From Flavobacteriaceae bacterium (GTDB lineage Bacteria; Bacteroidota; Bacteroidia; Flavobacteriales; Flavobacteriaceae), in assembly GCA_002690805.1 (NCBI GenBank), contig NZFW01000020.1, positions 25,474 to 89,473 on the forward strand: DNA of 64,000 bases. The letters are read 5' to 3'. Below the pieces are notes generated by a model, which was not told the DNA's origin, ran no database searches, and was given only the letters and a program-made list of their open reading frames with translations. The position numbers and the translations under genes were made by a program. This document shows, piece after piece, positions 27,464 through 37,268 of the stretch. The first letter of the stretch is position 1. Each line of letters begins with the position of its first letter.

Positions 27464-28771
27464 TTAAGATTCAAAATCTTGCAATGTTTTTGTAATAATA
27501 GAAATGCATTCAATTAATTGTGGTTTAGTCATTACCAAGGGAGGAGCAAATCGAATTATATTTCCGTGTGTTGGTTTTGCTAATAATCCATTATCTCTTA
27601 GTTTCATACAAATATCCCATGCAGTTTTACTATCCGGACTATCATTTATCACGATAGCATTAAGTAAACCTTTACCTCTTACAAGTTTGACGATTGAACT
27701 ATTTTTGATATAATTATTAATTTCTTTTCGGAAAAAATATCCTAGCACTCTTGCATTTTGAGTTAATTTTTCGTCTGTTATAACTTCCAAAGCTTTTTTA
27801 GCTACTGCAGAACCAAGAGGATTTCCTCCAAATGTACTACCATGTTGTCCTGGTTGAATAACATCCATTATGTTGCTATCACAAAGTACAGCAGAAACAG
27901 GATATGTACCACCACTGAGAGCTTTTCCTAAAATTAAAAGATCTGGCCTTGTGTAAGTATCAGTTTGCCTTTCACATTTATCTTCACATGAACAATTTCC
28001 ACAAACAGCAAGAAGAGAGCCTGTTCTTCCAATACCTGTTTGGATTTCATCTGCTATAAATAATACATTATTTTCTTTACATTTTTTTTTAGCTTCAGAA
28101 AGAAAATTTTCATCTGGAACATAGACACCTGCTTCACCTTGAATTGGTTCAACTAAAAAACCAACTACATTTTTAGAGGACTTAATTGCTTGCTCCAAAG
28201 CATTTAAATCATTGTATGGTATATGAATAAATCCTGGGGTGTGTGGTCCAAAAAAATCTTTTGAGCCTGGATCTGATGAAAATGAAATTACTGTTGTTGT
28301 TCTTCCATGAAAATTATTATTACACACTATTATTTGAGCCTGATCTTCAGGAACCCCCTTAATAGTATATCCCCATTTTCTAGAAATTTTTATTGCAGTT
28401 TCGACGCCTTCAGCTCCAGTATTCATTGGAAGTAATCGCTCAAAGCCAAAATAATTAGTAGCAAACTCCATATATTGACCTAATTTATTGTTATGAAAAG
28501 CCCGAGAAGTAAGGGTTAGATTTCTTGATTGATCAACAAGTGTTTTAATGATTTCAGGATGGCAGTGTCCTTGATTTACAGCAGAATATGCAGATAAAAA
28601 GTCAAAATATTTCTTACCAGTAACATCCCATAAATATACACCTTCTCCTTTTTTTAAAACTACGGGTAATGGATTATAGTCATGAGCTCCAAACTCCTTT
28701 TCAAGATCAAGGTGATAATCTATTTGACTTTGGTTTTCAATAGTATTGTTTATGAAATTTATATTTTTCAT
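27464..28771 (-). CDS. rocD: Ornithine--oxo-acid transaminase
   Basis: HDYNPLPVVLKKGEGVYLWDVTGKKYFDFLSAYSAVNQGHCHP; FGFERLLPMNTGAEGVETAIK. Confidence 0.95.
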   Translation of the reverse strand: MKNINFINNTIENQSQIDYHLDLEKEFGAHDYNPLPVVLKKGEGVYLWDVTGKKYFDFLSAYSAVNQGHCHPEIIKTLVDQSRNLTLTSRAFHNNKLGQYMEFATNYFGFERLLPMNTGAEGVETAIKISRKWGYTIKGVPEDQAQIIVCNNNFHGRTTTVISFSSDPGSKDFFGPHTPGFIHIPYNDLNALEQAIKSSKNVVGFLVEPIQGEAGVYVPDENFLSEAKKKCKENNVLFIADEIQTGIGRTGSLLAVCGNCSCEDKCERQTDTYTRPDLLILGKALSGGTYPVSAVLCDSNIMDVIQPGQHGSTFGGNPLGSAVAKKALEVITDEKLTQNARVLGYFFRKEINNYIKNSSIVKLVRGKGLLNAIVINDSPDSKTAWDICMKLRDNGLLAKPTHGNIIRFAPPLVMTKPQLIECISIITKTLQDFES

Positions 28772-28911
28772 AGTTTTTCTTAGTTGTTAAATTTATAACA
28801 TTATATAATGCTATTGTTGTAAATATACATAAATATAATCAGAGAATTTTTGATAAAAAAATAAAATTATAAATGTTTAAACTAAACAATAAACAATTTT
28901 AATTTTACAAA

Positions 28912-30321
28912 ATGCGAAATCAAAAAAAACAAAAGCTTTATAAGGATATAAAAATAATCGATACTGCTGATAAGGGAAGATCAATAGCAAAGACAGATGA
29001 TGGAAAAATTATTTTTATTGACAAAGGAGTTCCCGGAGATACGGTCAATGTAAATGTGTTTAAAAAAAGAAAAAAATTTTTAGAGGGAAATATTTTGGAA
29101 ATAACAACCGCTTCACCCAATAGAAAAGTTCCTGAGTGTGAACATTTCGGAATCTGTGGTGGTTGTAAATGGCAAAATATGAATTATGATACACAATTAA
29201 AGTATAAACAAAAGGAAGTTTTTGAAAACATCAAAAGAATAGGCAATATTAGAATATTAAAACCAGAGCCTATTATCGGTTCACCTGATCAATATTTTTA
29301 CAGAAATAAAATGGAGTTTTCTTTTTCCAATAAAAGATGGCTAACAAATGATGAAATAAATGATAAAAATTACAAATTAAATAGAAATGGTCTCGGATTT
29401 CATAAACCCGGTAAATGGGATAAAATTATAGATATAAAAAAATGTTATTTGCAAATAGATCCTTCTAATAATATTAGAAATTCAATAAAAGAATATTCGA
29501 TTAAAAATAATCTTAGTTTTTATGACTATTACAATAAGTCTGGACTACTTAGAAGTCTAATGATAAGGACCAGTAGTAATGGCGATATAATGGTTGTACT
29601 TCAGTTTTTTGAGAAAAACTCTAAACAAATTAATAACTTACTAAAATACTTAAGCACAGAGTTTTCAGAAATATCTTCTCTTAATTATTGCATTAATTCT
29701 AAGGCTAATGATTCACTTTATGATCAAGATATAATTTGTTACTCTGGTGATAAATTTATCACAGAAATAATGGGTGATTTAAAATTTATAATTACACCAA
29801 AATCATTTTATCAAACAAACAGTAAACAAGCCCATGAGTTATATAAAATAGCTTTAGAGTTTGCTAACTTAAAAAGTGATGAAACTGTATTTGATTTGTA
29901 TACAGGCACTGGAACAATTGCTCAATTTATTTCAAAAAAGTGTACTAAAGTAATTGGTATTGAATCAGTGCCTGAATCAGTAGAAGCTGCAATACATAAT
30001 TCCAAATTAAATAAGATAAATAATGTAGAATTTGTGGTCGGAGATATGAAAAAAGTTTTTAATGAAGAGTTTATAAAAAAATATGGCAAGCCAAATACTA
30101 TTATAACTGATCCACCAAGAGATGGTATGCACAAAAAAGTTATTAATCAAATACTAAGTTTAATGCCTAAAAAAATTGTTTATATAAGCTGTAATTCTGC
30201 TACACAAGCAAGAGATATTGCTATTTTAAAAAGTAGATATAAAATCATAAGATCAAGAGCAATTGATATGTTTCCTCAAACTCATCATATAGAAAATGTC
30301 GTACTTTTGGAAAAACGATGA
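28912..30321 (+). CDS. rlmD: 23S rRNA (uracil-C5)-methyltransferase, RlmD-like
   Basis: TRAM-like N-terminus; CEHFGICGGCKWQNMNYDTQLKYKQ Fe-S motif; FDLYTGTGTIAQF; ITDPPRDGMHKKV; ISCNSATQARD. Confidence 0.93.
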   Translation: MRNQKKQKLYKDIKIIDTADKGRSIAKTDDGKIIFIDKGVPGDTVNVNVFKKRKKFLEGNILEITTASPNRKVPECEHFGICGGCKWQNMNYDTQLKYKQKEVFENIKRIGNIRILKPEPIIGSPDQYFYRNKMEFSFSNKRWLTNDEINDKNYKLNRNGLGFHKPGKWDKIIDIKKCYLQIDPSNNIRNSIKEYSIKNNLSFYDYYNKSGLLRSLMIRTSSNGDIMVVLQFFEKNSKQINNLLKYLSTEFSEISSLNYCINSKANDSLYDQDIICYSGDKFITEIMGDLKFIITPKSFYQTNSKQAHELYKIALEFANLKSDETVFDLYTGTGTIAQFISKKCTKVIGIESVPESVEAAIHNSKLNKINNVEFVVGDMKKVFNEEFIKKYGKPNTIITDPPRDGMHKKVINQILSLMPKKIVYISCNSATQARDIAILKSRYKIIRSRAIDMFPQTHHIENVVLLEKR

Positions 30322-30836
30322 GAAACAAATTTTTATTTTTAATATTAATAACTTTCTGTTTTACAAATCTTAGTAATTGTGAAAGAGATGATATATGCCT
30401 AGAGGGAACTCCAGGAACACCAAATTTGATTATTAGGTTTTATGATGCAGAGAATATAAATAATCCAAAACCCCTTCGTTTATTTATTCAAGAAATGGAT
30501 GACGATAAAACAGATATAAGTAGTTATTTAATTAGATTTTTGATTCCAGGTGATTCTGTTTCAGTTCCATTAAGCTCTAATAAGGATTATACTGAATATA
30601 AATTATTTAATAATTGGGGTACTAACATAAGTGATCCTCAAATTGATACATTAAGAATAAATCATAGTAGAAATGATACTTATTTAAATCGAGCATGTGG
30701 ATTTATTGGGCAGTATATTTTTAGTGAAAATCCAATTGAAGGAATTAGTTTAGATAATTCTTGGATCAAGTCGTATAAAATAGTTAAAGATTCAATATTA
30801 AATGAAGAAAGCAAACATATTATACTATATCATTAG
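30318..30836 (+). CDS. DUF6452 family lipoprotein
   Basis: Lipobox LSNC; CLEGTPGTPNLIIRFYD signature; ATGA overlap with rlmD; next to DUF6048. Confidence 0.8.
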   Translation: MRNKFLFLILITFCFTNLSNCERDDICLEGTPGTPNLIIRFYDAENINNPKPLRLFIQEMDDDKTDISSYLIRFLIPGDSVSVPLSSNKDYTEYKLFNNWGTNISDPQIDTLRINHSRNDTYLNRACGFIGQYIFSENPIEGISLDNSWIKSYKIVKDSILNEESKHIILYH

Positions 30837-31527
30837 TATTGTTTATTTTGTTAACATAAATTTATTATTTGGACAAACTTTAAATGATAGTTTATTCAAA
30901 GCAAAGGAAAAGATACCAATAACGCTCCGTTTTGGAATAGATTTATTTTTACCTGTCACTAGTCAGTTTGATGATAACTTGAATGGATTTGAGGTAGTTG
31001 GAGATTTAAGAATCAAGGAGAATATATATTTAAGTACTGAATTTGGGTCACTTGAAAGAACTCAACAATCAGAACTTATAAATTTTACTAGCTCAGGAAG
31101 TTATGTCAAACTTGGAGCTGATTTAAATATGTATAAAAATTGGACGGGGATGAATAATCAAGTTTATTTAGGTATAAGACTAGCAAATAGTTTTTATAAG
31201 CATAATATTAATAATTATGTTTTATATCGAACAACAAGAGTTTTGGAAGAAGAAGTCGTTAGCAGCGGCTATTCTACTGGAGAAATTCCCAAATTAAATG
31301 CTCAGTGGATCGAATTTATAGCTGGAATGAAAGTGCAAATACTTAAAAATACATATTTAGGGTTTAGCATAAGATTAAATAGGCTTTTAAGTAACAGTGA
31401 TTCAGAAAATTTTGGAATTTTATATATCCCAGGTTTTAATAGAGTAACCGATGATAATATTTTTGGTTCATCGTTTAATTATACACTAACATACTCTTTA
31501 CCTTTCAGATGGAAAAAGTCTCAATAA
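30802..31527 (+). CDS. DUF6048 family protein
   Basis: Signal peptide; RFGIDLFLPVTSQFDDNLNGFEVVGDLRIKENIYLSTEFG outer-membrane beta-barrel-like; overlaps DUF6452 by 35 nt. Confidence 0.82.
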   Translation: MKKANILYYIISIVYFVNINLLFGQTLNDSLFKAKEKIPITLRFGIDLFLPVTSQFDDNLNGFEVVGDLRIKENIYLSTEFGSLERTQQSELINFTSSGSYVKLGADLNMYKNWTGMNNQVYLGIRLANSFYKHNINNYVLYRTTRVLEEEVVSSGYSTGEIPKLNAQWIEFIAGMKVQILKNTYLGFSIRLNRLLSNSDSENFGILYIPGFNRVTDDNIFGSSFNYTLTYSLPFRWKKSQ

Positions 31528-31540
31528 TAGTATTTTCAAA

Positions 31541-32695
31541 TTATTTTAATTTGTGAATTCTTTTTGTTCCAGCATAAACTGGAAAATGTAATAATCTAGA
31601 CTCCAACTTTCCGTTAAATAATTTTATTTTCCTACTAGGTCTTAATCCTATAAATTTCATAGCATCTAAGTTAGATGTTATAAACCATGCATCTGTATTT
31701 GAATATTTAACTTTCAAAGTGTCCCCTATATTTTTATATAAATCTTTTATATCTGTTTTTAATCTTTCCCCATAAGGGGGGTTTGATACTATTTGTAGTT
31801 TTTCATTTGATGATTTCTTCGACTGAAAAAAATCAGTATTATTTACACTTATAAAATCACTTAAACTTGCATTTTTAATATTTTCTTTAGATTTAACAAT
31901 GGCTGATGGAGATTTATCATATCCAAATATTTTTATTTCAGTCTCCTTAACTTTCTTTAATTGAGAGTTTTGAATTGTATCAAATAATTCAAGATCCCAG
32001 TCTGGCCATTTTTCAAAAGCGAACTCATCTCTATTTATATTAGCAGGGATATTACATGCCATCATTGCCGCTTCAATTAATAAAGTTCCACTTCCACACA
32101 TTGGGTCTAAAAAATCACATTTTTTATCCCAACCTGATAATTTAATAATTCCAGCAGCAAGTACTTCGTTTATTGGAGCTATATTTGTAATTGTTCTATA
32201 ACCCCTTTTATGAAGAGATTCTCCTGATGAATCTAATAATAGATTACATATATTATTATTAATATGAAGATGAAATCTAAAATCGGGGTGTTTTAAATCT
32301 ACATTTGGACGATCTTTATTTATATCTCTAAACTTATCTACTAAAGCATCTTTAGCTTTTTGAGAAACAAAAAGTGAATGATTAAAAATATTTCCTGAAA
32401 GAACTGAATCAAAAACAAAAGTGTTTGTATGATTCATAAAATGATCCCAATTAAAACTATACAATTGATCATATAATTCTTCATTTGAGTTGGCTTTAAA
32501 TTGATAAACAGGTTTTAATATTTTTAATGCAGTATGTAAACATAAGTTTGCTTTGTAAATAAACCCTTTATCTCCATAAAATGTAACAATTCTGTTACCT
32601 ACTTTAATTTTTTGAGCACCAAGTTCAAGAAGTTCTTTGGCTAGAACATCTTCCATTCCATAAAAAGTTTTAGCAACTATTTTAAAATTATCCAT
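31541..32695 (-). CDS. THUMP-domain class I SAM-dependent RNA methyltransferase (RlmL/Trm14-like)
   Basis: VAKTFYGMEDVLAKELLELGAQ; DPMCGSGTLLIEAAMMACNIPAN; IVSNPPYGERL. Confidence 0.92.
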   Translation of the reverse strand: MDNFKIVAKTFYGMEDVLAKELLELGAQKIKVGNRIVTFYGDKGFIYKANLCLHTALKILKPVYQFKANSNEELYDQLYSFNWDHFMNHTNTFVFDSVLSGNIFNHSLFVSQKAKDALVDKFRDINKDRPNVDLKHPDFRFHLHINNNICNLLLDSSGESLHKRGYRTITNIAPINEVLAAGIIKLSGWDKKCDFLDPMCGSGTLLIEAAMMACNIPANINRDEFAFEKWPDWDLELFDTIQNSQLKKVKETEIKIFGYDKSPSAIVKSKENIKNASLSDFISVNNTDFFQSKKSSNEKLQIVSNPPYGERLKTDIKDLYKNIGDTLKVKYSNTDAWFITSNLDAMKFIGLRPSRKIKLFNGKLESRLLHFPVYAGTKRIHKLK

Positions 32696-32823
32696 AGAAT
32701 ATTAATCGTCCAAAAGTACTTTAATTTAGTGAAATGTGAATTTTAAAATACTATGATATTAATATTATTTAATTAAATTCCGGAATAAATAATTATAAAA
32801 AACTGACTAAAATGATTATAAGG

Positions 32824-32869
32824 TGACATATTGTCATTTATATTTTGTTGTTTTAATGACATTTTGTCT
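32824..32869. promoter_or_regulatory. Two dyad operators TGACA-TAT-TGTCA and TGACA-TTT-TGTCt upstream of hsp20
   Basis: 32824-32836 perfect, 32857-32869 one mismatch; centres 33 bp apart; 65-110 bp upstream of hsp20 ATG. Confidence 0.65.
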
Positions 32870-32933
32870 ATTAAATAGATAGGCATTGATTTTGAATAAT
32901 ACTAAAAGAAATGTTTAACTAAAACAAAATATT

Positions 32934-33347
32934 ATGAATTTAATTAGAAAACAAAATACATGGTTTCCATCAGTGATGGATGATTTTTTGAATACAAATT
33001 GGAATATAAATGTTCCTAGTTATTCAAACACTTTACCAGCTGTAAATATTATAGAAAATGATACAGATTTCATCTTACATATTGCAGCACCTGGTTTAAA
33101 TAAAAATGATTTTGAATTAAGTATTGAAAACAAAGTTTTATCTATTGAAGTTGTTAAAGACCCATATAACGATGAATTTACTAGACAAGAATTTGATTAC
33201 AACTCATTCAAAAGAACTTTTAGCATTCCAAAAACAGTGGAAAAGTCAAAAATAAGCGCCTCTTATACCAATGGAGTTCTCAATATAACATTACCCAAAA
33301 CTAAAGATGCGTTAACTGAACCTAAAAAATTAATAAAAATTAAGTAA
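32934..33347 (+). CDS. Hsp20/alpha-crystallin family small heat shock protein
   Basis: PAVNIIENDTDFILHIAAPGLNKNDFELSIENKVLSIEV...FKRTFSIPKTVEKSKISASYTNGVLNITLPK. Confidence 0.95.
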   Translation: MNLIRKQNTWFPSVMDDFLNTNWNINVPSYSNTLPAVNIIENDTDFILHIAAPGLNKNDFELSIENKVLSIEVVKDPYNDEFTRQEFDYNSFKRTFSIPKTVEKSKISASYTNGVLNITLPKTKDALTEPKKLIKIK

Positions 33348-33370
33348 ATTTTAATATTGAAATATTAAGT

Positions 33371-33400
33371 AAAAACCCTCTATTAGGAGGGTTTTTTTTT
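33371..33400 (+). terminator. Intrinsic terminator of hsp20
   Basis: AAAACCCTC-tattag-GAGGGTTTT + T-tract. Confidence 0.9.
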
Positions 33401-33425
33401 GCAAAATATTTATGATATTTATAAC

Positions 33426-34202
33426 ATGATTGAAGTTTTAATTATCTCCATTTTTGCATGTTTAATAGCAATTCTTACCTTTTTTTCAGGTTTTGGACTT
33501 GGAACACTCCTAACACCAGTATTAATAGTTATATTTCCTGCTGAACTAGCCATTACACTGACCGGAATTGTTCATTTAGTTAATAATATTTTTAAGTGGC
33601 TTCTTGTAAGAAAAAAAGTTGATTGGTCAATTGTTATAAAATTCGGAGGACCCGCAATAATAGCTGCATTTATTGGAGCATATCTTCTTTTTACTTTTAA
33701 AAATCTAGATATAAACTATTCCTATACTTTATTTGGAAAATCAATTGAGCAAAACCTACTTAAAATAATTATTTCAATAATATTATTTTTTTTCACTTTG
33801 ATTGAACTCATACCAAAGACCTATGATCAAAAATTTGACACTAAATGGCTGCCTATTGGAGGTTTACTTAGTGGTTTCTTCGGAGGTCTTTCAGGAATTC
33901 AAGGAGCTCTAAGAAGTGCATTTTTAATTAAAATAAATCTTTCTAAAGAATCTTTTATAGCAACAACTATAACAATATCAACCTTAGTTGACTTTTCAAG
34001 AATTGGAGTTTATTTCTCTAAAATAAATATTTTGGAAACATCAAATCAATTCCATTTATTAATTTTCACTTGTCTTGGAGCTATTACTGGAAGCATAATT
34101 GGGAATTTCATGCTTAAAAAAACCACAATTACGTTTGTTCAAAAATTAGTAAACATATGTTTGTTGGTTTTAGCAATTAGTCTAGCAATAGGAGTTATTT
34201 AA
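33426..34202 (+). CDS. TSUP family (TauE/SafE) membrane transporter
   Basis: FFSGFGLGTLLTPVLIVIFPAELAI; LLSGFFGGLSGIQGALRSAFLI; start shifted to internal Met. Confidence 0.88.
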   Translation: MIEVLIISIFACLIAILTFFSGFGLGTLLTPVLIVIFPAELAITLTGIVHLVNNIFKWLLVRKKVDWSIVIKFGGPAIIAAFIGAYLLFTFKNLDINYSYTLFGKSIEQNLLKIIISIILFFFTLIELIPKTYDQKFDTKWLPIGGLLSGFFGGLSGIQGALRSAFLIKINLSKESFIATTITISTLVDFSRIGVYFSKINILETSNQFHLLIFTCLGAITGSIIGNFMLKKTTITFVQKLVNICLLVLAISLAIGVI

Positions 34203-34224
34203 ATCAATACATCAAATTAAAAAA

Positions 34225-35817
34225 CTACTTTTTGGGTTTAATTCTATTTAATAGATTTTTTCCAGTAACTGCACTGGCTGTTAATAGACCAGAAAACAAT
34301 GCACCACCTACTCCTGCAGTCACAATATCTTGACCTGTAAGGAAAAAATTTTTTATTTGTGTTTTTGGCTTTAAAAAGGTTTGATTAAAACGATCAGGAT
34401 TATGATCAATTCCATAAAGCTCACCCTTTTTATAATTAACGAAGTTTTGAGTGGTCAGAGGACTTGAAAGCTCATAATGATCTACTTTATCTTTTATATT
34501 TGGAAGCTGATGAAATAGGCAATTTAAAAGCCTTTGAGCTATTTTTTCTTTTAAATTATCGTATTCACCCCCCCTATTCATCCATTTTGTATCCTCCCAT
34601 TTAGAAAAGACCTCGTAAGGCAAAAGAGTAATCACATCAATAGTACTTTTTCCCGGATATCTTTTATTCCATGAAGGGTCCTTGGATGAAGGAAAAGAAA
34701 TATAAACCAATGGAAATGGTGCATCAATATCATTTAAATACTCATCTACACATTGATCATGACTTCCTTTATCTGGATATATCCAAAGGTTATTTTTGGG
34801 TAGATTTAAATCTTCTGGAGATCCATTTAGACCTATATATAAACATCCATGAGAAACAGAAGGATTAATTTTATTTAACTTTGAATTAAGTTTGTGTTGT
34901 TGATTGACTTTTTCAGGAATCAATTTTTCATATGTATTAAAAACTCCAGTGCCACTAATTATTGTTTTGGCATAAAACTCTTTACCATCATTCATTTTAA
35001 CGCCAGTAGCAGTATTATTTTTTACAATAATTTCTTGAACCTCTGCATTAACTAAAATTGTTCCTGATGAATTTTCTATAACTGGATCTATTGTTTCTAA
35101 AATTCTCGAAGAACCACCAATTGGAAAACTACCTCCATCAAAATAATGCTTAACCACAGAAGCATGCATTGCAAAACTACTCTGTTTGGGAGGAAGACCA
35201 TAATCTCCATATTGAGCTGTGAGAACTTTTAAAAGCTCATCATTTTTAGTAATCTTTGATAAAACCTCATAAGTTGTTTGGTTAGAATATTTTAAATAAT
35301 CTTTTCTCATAAAACGACCTATAATAATATCAATGAAATTTGGGAGAACCTTACTCATATAAAACTTACTCGTAGCTTTATTTGAAGAAAAAATAAGATC
35401 AATATAATTTTTAATTGAAGATTCTTCATCTGGAAAATATTCAACTAGTTTATTTCTGAAATTCTTGACTCCTTTTACAAAATCATAACTTTTTTTACCA
35501 ATAATTATCCTATCATAAACAGGACCCATATCAGCCCATTTAAGATTTGAATTCGTGATATAATCAAATAGCAATCTAATAGCACTATTCTTCCTTTGAA
35601 CTTCTCCTATATAATGAATACCAACATCCCATTCATAACCTCTTCTTTTAAAAACATGAGTAAATCCTCCAGCTGTATAATGTCTTTCTAAAACTAGAAC
35701 CTTCTTACCCTCTTTTGATAAAATTGCTGCAGTAGATAAACACCCAATTCCCGAGCCAATCATTATAACATCATAATGTTCTTCTATATCATGTTTTTTT
35801 TTATAAGATTGAATCAT
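34225..35817 (-). CDS. FAD-dependent phytoene desaturase/retinol saturase-like oxidoreductase
   Basis: YDVIMIGSGIGCLSTAAILSKEGKKVLVLERHYTAGGFTHVFKRRGYEWDVGIHYIGE; FFLTGQDIVTAGVGGALFSGLLTA. Confidence 0.9.
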   Translation of the reverse strand: MIQSYKKKHDIEEHYDVIMIGSGIGCLSTAAILSKEGKKVLVLERHYTAGGFTHVFKRRGYEWDVGIHYIGEVQRKNSAIRLLFDYITNSNLKWADMGPVYDRIIIGKKSYDFVKGVKNFRNKLVEYFPDEESSIKNYIDLIFSSNKATSKFYMSKVLPNFIDIIIGRFMRKDYLKYSNQTTYEVLSKITKNDELLKVLTAQYGDYGLPPKQSSFAMHASVVKHYFDGGSFPIGGSSRILETIDPVIENSSGTILVNAEVQEIIVKNNTATGVKMNDGKEFYAKTIISGTGVFNTYEKLIPEKVNQQHKLNSKLNKINPSVSHGCLYIGLNGSPEDLNLPKNNLWIYPDKGSHDQCVDEYLNDIDAPFPLVYISFPSSKDPSWNKRYPGKSTIDVITLLPYEVFSKWEDTKWMNRGGEYDNLKEKIAQRLLNCLFHQLPNIKDKVDHYELSSPLTTQNFVNYKKGELYGIDHNPDRFNQTFLKPKTQIKNFFLTGQDIVTAGVGGALFSGLLTASAVTGKNLLNRIKPKK

Positions 35818-35830
35818 TTAAAAATAGTTT

Positions 35831-36508
35831 TTAGGTTAGAAGTTGTTCAAAAAATCCTCCAATTTCTTTTTCTTTATCAATGAAATGTATTTCTAATATC
35901 CATTCTCTTTTATTTCCATTTTTATCTGGAGCATGCATGTCAATATCATTTTTTGGATGAACATAATTGGTTTTATCTTCTTTTTCTAATTTTTCATGAG
36001 GAAAGTGACCAATTAAATGTCCAGCAATTTCACCTCCAAACTCCCAATCATAACTTTTGGCATTTTTAACTGCATAATCATAAAGTTCAGCGCCGGTAAT
36101 ATACTTTTGTGAAATAAAAAAATCCCTACAATCCTTCCATGCTTTGGAAATATCATTCATAAGCTTAATTTTTAATTTATCCTTTCCTAGCACATATGTT
36201 CTTCCATAATCAGCTTCCCATTCGTCAAATATGGGGCCAAAATCAATAAATAAAATATCATCTTCTTGTATTATTAAATTCTCAGGATTCTCCTTGTATG
36301 GCTTCAAAGTGTTTTTTCCAGCTCTGACAATTCTTTTATGCCAGTATTTTTTTATTCCATACATTTCATAAGCAAGGTTGAATATGTCATCATTAAGCTC
36401 GTTTTCCGACTTACCTGGACATATTAGACCTTTATTACTAATCTGATCAAATAAAATGGAAGCTTTTTTTTCAGCATCTATTAATCGCAATTTAGCCTCG
36501 TTCATCAA
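35831..36508 (-). CDS. M24 family metallopeptidase-like protein
   Basis: IVRAGKNTLKPYKENPENLIIQEDDILFIDFGPIFDEWEADYGRTYVLG; GEIAGHLIGHFPHE. Confidence 0.85.
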   Translation of the reverse strand: MMNEAKLRLIDAEKKASILFDQISNKGLICPGKSENELNDDIFNLAYEMYGIKKYWHKRIVRAGKNTLKPYKENPENLIIQEDDILFIDFGPIFDEWEADYGRTYVLGKDKLKIKLMNDISKAWKDCRDFFISQKYITGAELYDYAVKNAKSYDWEFGGEIAGHLIGHFPHEKLEKEDKTNYVHPKNDIDMHAPDKNGNKREWILEIHFIDKEKEIGGFFEQLLT

Positions 36509-36541
36509 TATAATTTTTTTAAATTAATGATTATTTTTTAG

Positions 36542-36688
36542 ATGATGAATAAAAAAAATACATATGTAATTTCACTAATATTTGCTATTATGATTTGTTA
36601 TATATCTTATGTTTATTTTGGAATATTTTTATTCATATTTATACCACCACTAATTGTATACTTTTTTAATAAAAGAAAAGATAACTAA
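36542..36688 (+). CDS. Small predicted membrane protein, 48 aa (not in ORF track)
   Basis: MMNKKNTYVISLIFAIMICYISYVYFGIFLFIFIPPLIVYFFNKRKDN; continuous hydrophobic core with basic ends. Confidence 0.45.
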   Translation: MMNKKNTYVISLIFAIMICYISYVYFGIFLFIFIPPLIVYFFNKRKDN

Positions 36689-36737
36689 CTGATGATGATG
36701 AATTTAAATAAAATAAAAACTAAATATGATAAAAAAA

Positions 36738-37022
36738 TTACATTTCAGAAGTATCATGGTTAATTACACTTGAAATTTCAGTTATTTCTGTTGCAGGAAC
36801 TCCTGATCTTTCACTATGCTCCATTATTAAATCTTTAGAACTTGACTGATAAACACAAAAAATACAATCTCCAGCAACATAACTTTCAACTTGATTTATA
36901 TTTTTTCCTTCCGATCTCATTGCGGTCAGAACAGATTCTGAATTCTTTCCAGCTGCATCTAAATCATTAGCAGGAGCTCCTGATATACCAGGCATTTCTC
37001 TTTTTATCAAATATTTATTCAT
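36738..37022 (-). CDS. DUF4242 domain-containing protein
   Basis: MNKYLIKREMPGISGAPANDLDAAGKNSESVL...QVESYVAGDCIFCVYQSSSKDLIMEHSERSGVPATEITEI. Confidence 0.88.
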   Translation of the reverse strand: MNKYLIKREMPGISGAPANDLDAAGKNSESVLTAMRSEGKNINQVESYVAGDCIFCVYQSSSKDLIMEHSERSGVPATEITEISSVINHDTSEM

Positions 37023-37150
37023 CTTTTATTATTTATAGGGTTATTGAATTTTATATAAGTTATAAATAATTTTTATAAACGTAATATCTATAAATTAAAA
37101 AAGAGATTATTCTTAAAAAGACTTATCGAACTCTTAAACCATAAAAAGCA

Positions 37151-37252
37151 ATGTACAGAAAACACAATAAAATTTCTTTAAAAACTGTAGAGTCTCACAT
37201 AACGAAAGCATTTAAATTGCTGCGTCACAAAGTAAAAGAGTTAAAGCATTAA
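37151..37252 (+). pseudogene. Fragment resembling ECF sigma factor region 4.2 (or other HTH)
   Basis: MYRKHNKISLKTVESHITKAFKLLRHKVKELKH*; ISxKTVExHIxKAxKLLR is the region-4 recognition helix pattern; rest of gene absent. Confidence 0.5.
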
Positions 37253-37268
37253 CTCTATATACTTGTGA

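Noticed and set aside
32824-32836. CIRCE/HrcA element upstream of hsp20
   Set aside because: Sequence is TGACA-N3-TGTCA, not TTAGCACTC-N9-GAGTGCTAA
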